A DNA stretch of 64,000 bases from Heliocidaris erythrogramma. Lineage: Eukaryota; Echinodermata; Echinoidea; Camarodonta; Echinometridae. Positions 1 to 11,700 of this stretch are shown here, piece by piece. Both the position numbers and the translations under genes were made by a program. A model generated the notes under the pieces. It was not told the origin of the DNA. It searched no databases and saw only the letters and a list, made by a program, of their open reading frames with translations. Position 1 is the first letter of the stretch. Each line of letters starts with the position of its first letter. The stretch spans positions 1,364,001-1,428,000 of the forward strand of contig CM046864.1 in assembly GCA_025617745.1 (NCBI GenBank). The letters are read 5' to 3'.

Positions 1-469
1 CCCCAAAAGTGATACACTTTTAAAACGGCACCAGATTTTAAAAAAAATAGTGAATTTGGGGGAATTTTCTTTTATTTATATCAATTGCTGAAGGTCCCTT
101 CTATCATATGACACAAAAAAGTTCAAAAATATTTCATGCTTGGGTGAGCACTGCTCACTTTCGTAAAGGGTGTGAAAGTTAGGTTGCGCAGGAATTCACT
201 ATCCAGTTTGGCTGACATTTGGCTGAAATTGCTTATGGTAGGATGAGTTTTTGATATACTATGATGGATATGGGTTTGTGCGGTGTATGACATGGTGTTA
301 CGTAATACAAAGTTTATACATCAGTGATAATTTGACTGTGGAAGTTTAAAAAGCATTACCCGCTGTTGATTTGTGGTAATTGATAATGAATTATTATGGT
401 TTGGATTTGTGCTAGGTATGGCATGGTTTATGTCAACATTATTCAGGAAGAGAAATGTTATTATTCAGA

Positions 470-592
470 ATCAAACACTGATCCAATCCATCAATCAAAC
501 ACTGATTCAATTAATCGATCAATCAATCAAACACTGATTCAATCAATCGATCAATCAAACATTGATTCAATAAATCATGAAATCACTCAATA
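470..592. repeat. Short tandem repeat, AATCAATC(A)AACACTGATTC type
   Basis: Several imperfect copies of a unit of roughly 20-28 bp containing CACTGATTCAAT and AATCGATCAATCAA, followed by a C run and A-rich DNA. The open frame across it is a by-product of the repeat. Confidence 0.7.
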
Positions 593-960
593 ACCCCCCC
601 CCCCCCCATAAACAAAAATAAATAAATAAATAAATAAAAAAAGGAAAAAAGAAAAAACAAACAACAAACAACCAATCAACCAACCAAATGGGTATTAATT
701 GGCAAACTTTCTTTATGGCAAATGAGTTTTAGAATTGGTAGTTTGGGGCAAGGAACGATGGGCTGAATGGTTTGGAATGGAGCAAAATGCATACGGAAGG
801 ACATATGACATTGAAGAGCACTTCCCCCCCCCCCCAATTGTGACGCGTCTCACCCCCCCCCCCCCCCTCAACGCAAACTGCCACAAGCACCGCTACAATT
901 ACCACAGACGCCAACACCAGATACGGTACTAATACGGTACTGTCAAAACAAATTCCATAA

Positions 961-1535
961 TTAAAGGGCAATCCAAACCTTGGTGATAAGTTGATTTGTG
1001 TGAAAGCAGAAAAATAAGAAGTTTGAGAGAAATCGGACAAGGAATAAGAAAGTTATAAATGCTTGAAAAATGAGATCACTACATCTATGAGAATCTCCAA
1101 ATTGGCAATTTGGTGAACCGATTGTGACATACTTGTGGACAACTCTCCCGTTTGTCGTACACAAAAATATCATTAATTTGCGGTTTTCTCCGAAGCGCCT
1201 TTACCCTCGGGGCAGTACTCAAAATATATTGGAGATCGCATATTGTTATAGGTCCTCGTGAAAGAAAAAAAATCCTACTGAGTAAATACATTTTGAAAAA
1301 ATGACATTTTAGTAATTTTGTGTGTTGGAGCGAAAGGGGAGTTGTCTGCAACTATATCACAGTGATGTTACCTATTCGGCCAATTTGAAATCCCCATATG
1401 TATAGTGATTACAACTTTCAAAAATTCATAACTTTCTTGTTTGTCCGATTTCGTTCAAACTTTCACCAGTCTGCTTCTCTGATTTTTCTTCTTTCATTCA
1501 GAGCAACTTGCCATTAGGGTTGGATTTCCCTTTAA
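961..1535. repeat. MITE with ~150-bp terminal inverted repeats
   Basis: Left end 961-1130 is the reverse complement of 1370-1535. Both ends begin TTAAAGGG and go on through an AATCCAA..TTGGTGATAAGTTG-type block, an AAATCGGACAA block and an AAGAAAGTTAT block. The interior has no coding capacity. A diverged half copy of the same family lies at 5925-6190. From memory, this kind of repeat is common in sea urchin sequences, which supports the echinoderm guess; I did not verify it. Confidence 0.65.
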
Positions 1536-2139
1536 CCACTTAACTGCTATTGGGCTTATTACACATTGATTGCCTGCCCTCTGTGCTACAGCACTTTTTG
1601 GTATTACAGTATTTTCACATTTTTTATGTTTTGGAGTTTTATCATAAAAAAATGGTTTTTTATTGGTTATAACATTAACAATTGTTCTAGCTATTGTTCA
1701 AACCCTGTATATCATAACAGCAGTGCTACTGGCGTAAGGGGGCAAATCAATCGGCAGTGCTATCATTCTGAAAGTGCAATAGCCCAAGCACGTACATGTA
1801 CGTAGTCAAGTGGCACGCACCGTGAGGTGAGATTGAGAGCACGTACATACATGTACGTGGCACGCAGTCAAGTGGCTACAGACAATGCATGATCACACAT
1901 ACATAAACTACTGAATTCATGAGCCGTGTCATTCACTGCACAAACCCATATCCATCATGATTTATATCATAAACTCACCGGAAAACTGGTTAACTTTCAC
2001 TTCACCCAAAAGGATAGCCAATTCCTGCGCAACCTAATTTTCATGTCCTTCACAAAAGTGGGCAGTGCTCGGTTTGATAAAACTTTATTTGAGGGCCATT
2101 TTAATAGTATATCACTTTTTTGGGGCACTCGGTATGATC

Positions 2140-2300
2140 ATAATTATATGATACCATAGAAATTTTCAGAGAAAATTGCAGATTTTTTAAAAAGAGACAT
2201 TGCCTTATTTCAACATTATACAATAGTAAACAAATGATAAAACAAAATATAATGGACAAAAAAGGAAACTCAAGGGTAATTTTCAATCATTCTTGTGCAT
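2140..2300. repeat. Dispersed repeat, second copy inverted at ~21290-21450
   Basis: The segment around AAATTTTCAGAGAAAATTGC, ACCTTATTT and ACAATAGTAAACAA recurs in reverse complement in the 19.4-22.4 kb intron. A second dispersed family begins just after it: 2330-2490 (TTTCCTACA..TTTTGTA to AACCCCTTGGCACA) is matched in the same orientation at 17490-17645. Neither copy codes for protein. Confidence 0.5.
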
Positions 2301-2651
2301 AGAGCTGAGTTAAGGAAAAATGTTTGGTATTGAAATAAATAGTAGATTTCCTACAAGTTTTGTACTCAATATTTTGTGACATAATAGATGGTTAATTAAG
2401 TGCAGACATTTGAAAAGTAAGCATTGATCACATCTTGGTAAAATTTTGAATACAGCTAAACCCCTTGGCACAGTAACATTTTTAAATTAAAATTGCTTTT
2501 AAGTCGATTTCTTGAATATATTCCTGGATTCGTAACGATAAAACAATTAAGATAATGCTTTCAGATCATTAGATTTCGAAGCTTTCGAGTATTCCCATAA
2601 TATAATCTGATTATATATTTTTTTGTATGAAATATGAAATGCATAACAAAC

Positions 2652-2768
2652 CTGTGCAAATCACGCCATTTCCGTCGTAGTAGTCATTACATTGACAAGC
2701 GTATGAGCCATTGATATTGGTACAGGTTGCATTCGGAGAACAAGGGTTTGTCTCGCATTCATTGATAT
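2652..2768 (-). CDS. EGF exon, last one visible
   Basis: Acceptor ..ATTCAG and donor GTTTGT flank a 117-nt phase 1-1 exon. It opens with the calcium-binding EGF start (D)INEC and holds six cysteines in EGF spacing, with the [11 protein letters not shown] ending. No further EGF exon is seen between 1 and 2651, so the gene continues beyond the window. Confidence 0.85.
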
Positions 2769-5700
2769 CTGAATATGAAAAGAGTCAAATCATATAATGC
2801 TTTACAAAAAGTATACCCAAGTACTAATTACAAAATTCATAACCAGTTTTACCTTGAAATTTGATTACTATTTGCATCACATTATGTCGCTGAATATGTG
2901 ATGATTTTTTCCAGGATATATCGTAAAATATCGTCGCTGGTTTACAAACCGACGTATCTCAGTGCGCGATGCGAAAAGAGTTTTGAGTAAAACGCTTTTT
3001 TAAAAGCGTTTTACATAAAACTGTCTTTTGAACCTCATAATATCTTTAAAAAGATATTATGAGGTTCAAACGATACTATAAAATATTATATAGCACTGTA
3101 AGCATTTTATAGCTGTTGAATAAAGCACACATGAAGACACAAAGGAGCAAAGTGGTACGTCAGTTCGCTACCCCCCCCCCCCCAAAAAAAAAAGAACATA
3201 CAACAAAAAAAACCCCAGCTCACACAGATATGTAAGGTGACGCACCGGTGCGCATCACTGAAATCCTCCCCGAAACTCGAAATCCGTAAGGATTATGATT
3301 TTTCTTCATTTCCCCCTGTTTTCTTTCTCTCCTTTGCGTTTTTTGCGCCCCCTCCAAGTGCCGCCGGGGGCACGTGCCCCCCCCCCCCCCCGCTCCCCCT
3401 GCGAAGCGACCAAGCGCGGGGGGGGGGGGGAGGTGAGGGAGGGGGTACCCCCTCCCACACTAGGGACTTTTTCAAAAATCTGTCTATAATACTTGCAATT
3501 TAGAGCATCCCAAAATGGTTTTTAATAAAAGAAGGAATCCACGCATCTACGTCAGTGGACGGAACCCCTTAATTGAGAATAACGTTGCCAGCAAACGAAT
3601 TTTCTTCGATATTTTTGCACTGAAATTATGGCATTAATTTCCTTATTTCTAAACATTAAAAAAATAATGTGATGGCATTTCAAGATCAAACATATTGAGT
3701 TTGGATAATTATTAGATTTTGCGTTAATTCATTATTATGATGAATTAACTCAAAACTTCTTATTTATTTTATCTAAAAATGTAGGGGTGGATGGGGTTGA
3801 TAATACAGGCCATCACCCACCTCATTTTTTTGTTTATATAAACCCCCGTGCCCCCCCGGATCGACACCCATGGCTGTTTATGGGTATGCACATCTAACCT
3901 TCACAACTTCCATCTATTGTAGAGTTAAAGCCGACGTTGCAGTCACACGTGAACGAACCGTCTGTGTTAATACAGGAAGCTCCAAAAGGACATATGTCTT
4001 CAGAGGCACGATCGCATTCATCCACGTCTGTTTGGAAAAATATGTAATATGTAATATGTATGTATGTCAGGGAATAATGGAGGGAAACTGGACCCCCATA
4101 ACAACCCCTGCCCCCCCCCCCCCCCCCCCCCCCCACTGAGCGAATTTTCGAGAAGCTGGCGAGACCCAAAAAATACGGGTCTACCTTTTCCAAACGTTGA
4201 TAAACCTTCATTTGTGTGCCCCCCCCCCGTTACTCAATCCTGAATCCGCCACTAATTTAGACCTAAAAATGAACAAAGATTTCTTTAATATTCCCCTGAG
4301 GATGAAATTTATATTATTGCCCCGCGGCTCGTTCAAAGAACGTTTTTGACATAGAAATTCAAACAATCCTTGATAGAAAAAAAGGGTAAAAGTTAAACAT
4401 AAAACTAGAGCAAAAATAAGTACCTATCTTCCAGTAAGAATTATGAAATACACATGCTAAAGCATATAAAGCTGTTTATCACTTTATGATGTTATTGTAA
4501 GCACCTCCCTTCTAAATACCATAATTCTTCTAGATTATATAGGAGGTTGCGATCAATATCCCATTAAGTATTACAATGTTATGCCAAGTAATCTCAAGTT
4601 TTCTTACCAATACACTCTAGGCCGTTTCCAATGTACCCATCGTTGCACTGGCACATGTATTCACCAATCAGGTTGGTGCAGTTTGCTTTCGTATCACACT
4701 CGGCAAGTCCCTCCTGGCATTCATTTACATCGGTACAGTTAAAGCCATTACCGGTCCAACCCCCGTTGCAAGAACACTGGTAATATCCCTCTACGTTGGA
4801 GCAGGTGGATTGCTCGTGACAATCGTTTAAAGTCGGGTTACGACATTCATCCTCATCTGTATTAAATTGAATTCCAATCATTTTTATTCATACGGGATAG
4901 CACTTACTTCAAAGTCTTGTATACACGGCATACATTTTTATACATTCAAACATTGTCTAGCGACAGAAGACAGAAGACAAGTGCAACATATAGTATTAGC
5001 ATTTAGAACCTTTTCTTTTATTACAAATAAGAGTTCTTAACACATACAAAACAAAACAAAGCAAACTAACAACAAGAAACCAAAATCAATATTAACAAAC
5101 TAGCATCAAAGTTCTGGCATGCCTTGTTTAGATAATAGCACCTACATATTTCCAAACATTCGGTCAATAATTTGTTTTACAAAGCAATACCAGAATTCAG
5201 AATTTTTTTTCTAAAATGCAAATGGTAAAACCTCAAATTCATACCATCACACGTCTTGCCATCCCCGACGAAACCTTCCATACAAGTACACATAAAGGAA
5301 CCTTCTGTGTTATCACATAAAGCATAAACATCACAGGAATCTGCCATTCCGCATTCATCAATATCTGATCGAGCACAAAGAAAATGGGAGAGAAATAAAA
5401 GATTTTATACGATGTCATTAGTATGATTGAGACAGACCGAAGAGGATCGTACTTATGGCAAATGTGCATTCAATTCATTGTGCGACATATGCTCCCGCGA
5501 TAATGCTCTTTTGCGGTAAATTTCCTAAAATTTTAAAACAAGGCAGGCCCTTAACTCTAAATCTTATTTAGACGAAAGAAAAACAAAATAGCCCAAAGCA
5601 AATGTTGCCGGAGAAAATGTCGGATGACCATAAGTTAATGTGTATTTTTCATTTTGTTTCCTTTGCTTAGACGAAAGAAAAACAAAATAGCCCAAAGCAA

Positions 5701-8700
5701 ATGTTGCCGGAGAAAATGTCGGATGACCATAAGTTAATGTGTATTTTTCATTTTGTTTCCTTTGCTTGTTTTTTGTCATGAAACATATATGAAATTTCAA
5801 ATATTTCAATTTTTATAGATGTGATAATAAATAATCCCTTCCTTGTATGAAAATAAGTTACAATAACGATGATTTTACATGTTCCATATGGAGTCAAACC
5901 ATGTTTTACATTATTGAAGCAAAAAAATGAAATATATGATACTTCATATAATAAAATACATAAGGAAAAGTGAGTGCATGACATCATCGGTTCACTCATT
6001 TGCATACCGTCCATGCTATGCATATCACTGTTTCATGAAATAATGCAAAACTTCAAAATGCCATAACTTTCTTATTTTACATCCGATTTAAGTGAAGGTT
6101 TTACTGTTATGCTTGTTTAATTTTACTCTGTTTATTCAAATCAACTTGATATTAGGGTGGACTTGGCATTTAAACTAACAATTTCCATACTATTGGTATT
6201 GTTTTGTACATTGTACCTAGGTAAAGTGGTCGGTACGATAAATTATATTTTACTTTAAAAATACAGTATTATGTTGTAGTGCGAAATCCTTTCTCATGGT
6301 TTAAATATTATTTAAAACAGGGAGTACAATATGTTTGTTTTTAAAGGAGTTTATCTTTTGCAGATGATACAAACTTGATATTCTCCTATAAAAATACATT
6401 ATGTAAATACGTTAATGAATACTGAATACATATTTATATGTATGGTTTAATTAAAATACAAGGGTCTTAATGTTGATATCAAGTTTTACAAATTTCCATA
6501 ACAAACAGCGACGTGTACCAAAGAATATGATTGCTAATATTTGCATAAGAATATTGTACAACTTATTAGGGTTTGTAATGCACAATTCTTGAGTGTGCGA
6601 ATAGACGAAAACCTACAATGGAATGAACATATCATTCATGGTTCTATAAAGATGTCAAAACAGCAGGTATAGTGTATAAACATCCTTGTATATTACCTCA
6701 ACGAATTCTTGTATTACTCTACAATTCGCTTCTTTTACCCCACCAATGAAAGTTATTGTAACGTTGTTTTGAGAAACACCTATTTTATGAGGCCTGTTTA
6801 TTCAAAATGCAAAAGAAGAATAATACGTAGTATTAGTTATTCTGATTATATAGCATCATCACAACTATAATTTTTTTTCTCTCAAAATACTAAACATATA
6901 CTTTAGAATGCCATTTCTTGTCTTAAAACACAAAACAAAAGCATATTGTTCCCCAGTTGATTACGAACATGCTCATGGCTAATCGTAATATACATCTATA
7001 CAAGAATACCACTAATGTACACTGTAAAAAAAACTGTCTGTAATTTTACAGCAAATCTTGTGTCAGCAGAGTCGCCATAACTTCTGATGTAAAAATACAG
7101 ATTAGTTTCCTATGACATTGATGTACAAATAACACCAGATTAGCTGTTATGAGTAAATACAGAACTAATTTGTATTTTTCCCCTGTAAAAATACAGATAT
7201 TTTTTACAGTGTAATGTGCATAACGATTATGTTGCGTATTCTTTGAGGTGCGCGCATGTGGAACTCTTTACCTTAGCAAGTCCAATGTATGTCCCTTACG
7301 TTATTATGTATCATTGAATTGTATTATATAATTGTGAACATAAATTGACATTAAAAAATACATTATGTTTGGTTATTATGTCTGATCCAAACTCTTGTAG
7401 GGTCCTCAGCTTCCTACAGTCATCAGAAATATTAAAATTAGATGTAGCCGGTAACAAAATATCCTGGACTTGCCAACCTATAGATATTACCGAGGCAAAT
7501 ACTCTTAGAACATTTTTTTAAAAACCATATCTTTGTTTGCATGTTCGCTTTACTATTAACCGCAGTTTGTATTTTCTTTGTTTTATTTTGTCTTTAGATG
7601 ATATTTTGAATCGTTCATGATAGGATGGTGCCCCGATAAAGCTGTTCATTTTGTTTTTGCACAAACCTCAAATTTCAGTTTTTAATGTCTTTGTATGATT
7701 TTATCTCTTGTAAAATTTGTATCATCTTTTCATGACAGTACATGCCCCTATATGTAATTTAATGGATATTGAAATAAATTGAAACTGAAAATGAGAATGT
7801 GATATGTATGACTGTAGAGTGTAGATTCCTATTATGAAGAAAAATAGTAACCGATTTGTTTTCAGGAATTACTGATAATAAAACTGAAAGTACAGAACTA
7901 GTTTTCAACGTACCTTCGCACTGTTTCCCGTCTGAGGTCGTATTCATATATCCATCCGCACATGTGCAATCAAATCCCCCGTCTACATTGGTGCAAACGC
8001 TTCCAGATCCACAATCGTGTTCATTCGTCACGCATTCATTTATATCTACACGGAAATACATTTCAATATGCTTTGTTACTAAACAAATTAGTGGAATTGG
8101 AGCATATTATCAAATTAAAACAGAAAAAAAATCAGCAACAAAAATAACAAGACAAAGCACAACGTGTTGCGTTTATTCGCAACTTTAAGAAATTAAACGC
8201 AGGTCCACATACGCGATCCTGAGTGTTTGAAATTCAAGTTGCGTTTAATTTTTGATTTGCGTTTAAACGCAGCCTTTTGTCCAACGGGCCCCAGTTTATG
8301 TACAAATACTTTACATTTTCGATTGAAGTTCTTTGATATTGTTTTCCTCTTTGCTCCACCAGGCTTTTTGGCACGGTCGTTGTTTGCCAAGCGTGATGAT
8401 CGGCACAAAAAAGAGGCCTCCATGAATGGACGGATTGCTTTGTGGAACACCAAAGCTTTGAAAAATAACTGATTTGCGGTGTTGATTACCTTCCTCACAA
8501 GGCTGTTTTAAATACCTATATACATTAGTTTTAACTGGAAACATTTAAAACATTTAAGACTTTGCACACATCCGAATCTTCACGCACGAACGTATGAACA
8601 CCCCAGCTCCTTGTGTGTCTATTATAAAAATATAAACAAATATATATATATATATGTAAATATGTATATAGATGGTTTCAACTCATTTGCATAACAATAG

Positions 8701-11700
8701 AGAAAGTGAGTTATCCAATTTCGGCGATGGTCAAAAATATTCATACCCTTGGTGATTCATTGTCTTTGTCGATCAACGAGAATCAAATCGTATGTGATTA
8801 AAGCTTGTAAGTCCCTTCAGTACCTTGTCACAATGCTTCTGGAGGTCTCTCGTGAGATAGCAGGCCAATACCTGGTATTCAATGGCTTCATTTCCTTGAG
8901 GATGTTGTCCAGAGATGTCGTTACCTGGTCTTAAGGGCATTCCTTGGATTTAAAGCTGATTTAATGTATACACTGGGTGTAGTTATTGACTTAGTGGTTA
9001 CGGGACTATGATGTTGATTTTTTCATTCAGTTTTTCATTTACTTTAATGAAAATGTTGCGCTTACGATGAAGTAAAACACTTCCTGGACAGACCTTCCCT
9101 ACAGCCCTTCCCTGTCGCACTGTCTGAAAGGGGGTTCGCCCTTATTTTGTGGTTCCATTCTCAATCAGAGTGCCCAGGAAGGTCATGTTAGTGATGTTTA
9201 AAGGAGAATATAAATGTACTTATGTTCAAAAGTGTAATCTATTCTTAATCATTGACCTCTATCACTTTAGAAATAAAAAATCAGAAAAGGGTTTAAATCA
9301 AGACATTCTAGCACGATATCATCTGCTAACACTTCATGGGGGCTGCCAGTTTCTTGATGACATGGAATTGTACATGAACCAATGGAGACCGTTCCGGTCA
9401 GGAAGATATTTTTAATCCACGAGCTAAATCGCTTCTATTCACTATAAAAAGCCCCATATATGATGGAAACTACATAACAGGTGTATACATTTATTTTAAA
9501 ATTTGAAATTTATAGATTTCTTTTTAAATTCTCCGGTTTTGCTAACTAGAAATCGATTTCTTGGTCTTGCCTGGCAGAGCAGAACATAATTTATACAACG
9601 CGCATTCTGACTTTTGAAGTCCATTATCTCAAAGCAGGTGAATGCATAGTTTGTCACTAGTCATCATCCATAAGTTTGAATTAATTCGCTCCGTCACTTA
9701 CGACATAGTATCAAGAAAATAGATTGATATTTAGTAAAATCATAATTTTCAAAGAAATATAAAACACATTTTCGTTTTTAGAATATATTGTATATATGTG
9801 TTAAATATTTTAAATCTCAAATGGAATTTTGTATCAGGAAGAAAGACAATTTTGCATTCGGATTAAGAATATCTTTATGTACACATCAAGAAAATGGCAG
9901 CCCCCTGGTATCGCTAGCAGACGATAAATCTTGCTGAGGAAACCCTGATTTATACCCATGTCGTATATTTTAATGCAAAACTACGTAGGGCAACGAGAAC
10001 ATGGAGAAGGAATAGATTACATCTTTGAATATGAGCACATTTATATTTTTGGGTTAATTCACCTTTAAGTCTCTTCATGACCCTGATGCTTGGTCACCAT
10101 TCACTACAGTATGTATCCTTTGAGTACCATACACATCCTAAACTGACTTTTACTGTGCCAATTTTCACATATTCGATACTATCCTTGGTATGGTTGGTAC
10201 AAGCCTTGATATCACTGGGAAATAAATTCATACCATATTCCCTCAATGGTACCAGCCGCAGACCACAAAATGCTACCACTAAGACGACACACAGGAAAAT
10301 AAAGACAGTATTTAAGCTTCACCAGAGTATCCACTTGTGAAGGACCTTGCGGCAGGTGTCCAGAGCCAAGTGTGTCAGCTTGTGTAACTCAACAAACTGA
10401 TTACAACGGCACCAACTAACCTTTAGACCTCTACCATGGCCTTCCCAAACATTCTTAAAGGAAATGGAGCAAAAGTATGAGGGAAATCTCCCTCTCAGAC
10501 GGGGCTAAATGGAAGGGCTCCAGGGAAAGTCTCTCCAGGAAGACTGTTCTTCTTCGTAATCAGAGTAAAATTTTCATCAAAATAAGCAGAAATTGAATGA
10601 AAATAGCAGTATCATATTCCCGTAACCACTTAGTCAATAACTACACGCCTTGTATACATTAAATCTCCTCTGAATCCAAGGTATGCCCTGAATACCGGGC
10701 GAAGGCATCCCTGGACAACATCCTCAAGGGTATAAGCCATTTGGAACCGGGTATTGGCCTACTATCTCACTGCAGACCTCCAGAAGCATTGGGACAGTGT
10801 ACTGAAGTGTTACAAGCTTTAAAGTCAATGAAGCACCAAGGGTATGAATAAATTTTAACCTCACCAAATTTGGATAACTCACTTTTTCTATTGTTATGCA
10901 AATGAGGTGAAACCAGAAACAACATTTATTTTTAGATGATAACTAATGCATTCAAGTGATGTAGAAGTAAATTCAGTTCTCCTTTCATTTCCCAATTTTC
11001 CAAGGGTTATGAATAATTTTGTGGACAACTCTATATATATATATATATATTATGTATATGTATAGAAACGCATATCATTTCTGTTACCGTCGCATGAGCG
11101 TAAATCGACAGCCAATAAATAACCAGATCCACACAAGCACTCATAAGATCCTTGCGTATTTTGGCACTCCTGATCACAGGCGTTCAGTGTATCATTCGCA
11201 CATTCGTTGACATCTGTATGAATTAAAAATTCAAGCACACACAATATGGTAAATACATTTTCGACAGTGGGAGTATTTGACATTGATTACAATGATATAT
11301 CGTTATACATGAACGATACATTGAAATGGTGTTCGAGTATCATAAAGTAACGTTTTATTCTAAGCGTCCTATTATATGAATTAACTTTATGCAATTTAGA
11401 GAAGATGTAATTTCAATTCTGCCTTTTGTATGTAGGAAACTTGAAGCAATTGAATAATGCTAAACGTCACTGAATAAGAGCAATCCGATATTAATTCCAG
11501 CGACATTTTATGTGACCGTTATCTTGTCAATTATTTAGGCTCGCAAATAGGCTTTTCAGCCACCTAAAATGTAAGTTATATCAAAGATAGTATGCACTTT
11601 CGTAAGACAACTAAATATCTGACTGCGGTAATCTGTAATTAGTTATGTGGCAGCGAGGTTTTTTCTACAAAAATCAAAGCCTCACATTCGTCAAGAAACT

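Larger units (their letters stand above)
1..2125. repeat. Long terminal-inverted-repeat element, left end cut by window
   Basis: Positions 1-310 read as the reverse complement of about 1925-2125. Shared stretches include the CCCCAAAA..GTGATA end, the TTCCTGCGCAACCTAA block and the CACAAACCCATATCCATCAT block. The arms are diverged, with many small indels. No transposase is visible between them; a separate MITE (961-1535) and short repeats containing CACGTACATGTACGT (1790-1865) fill the interior. This is probably an old non-autonomous DNA transposon or foldback element. Its left boundary lies outside the window. It lies downstream of the last EGF exon seen. Confidence 0.6.

Noticed and set aside
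3237..3503. Three overlapping Pro/Gly-rich frames
   Set aside because: Products of C and G homopolymer runs.
5564..5809. 81-residue frame with an internal exact repeat
   Set aside because: The repeat in the protein simply reflects the 99-bp DNA duplication.
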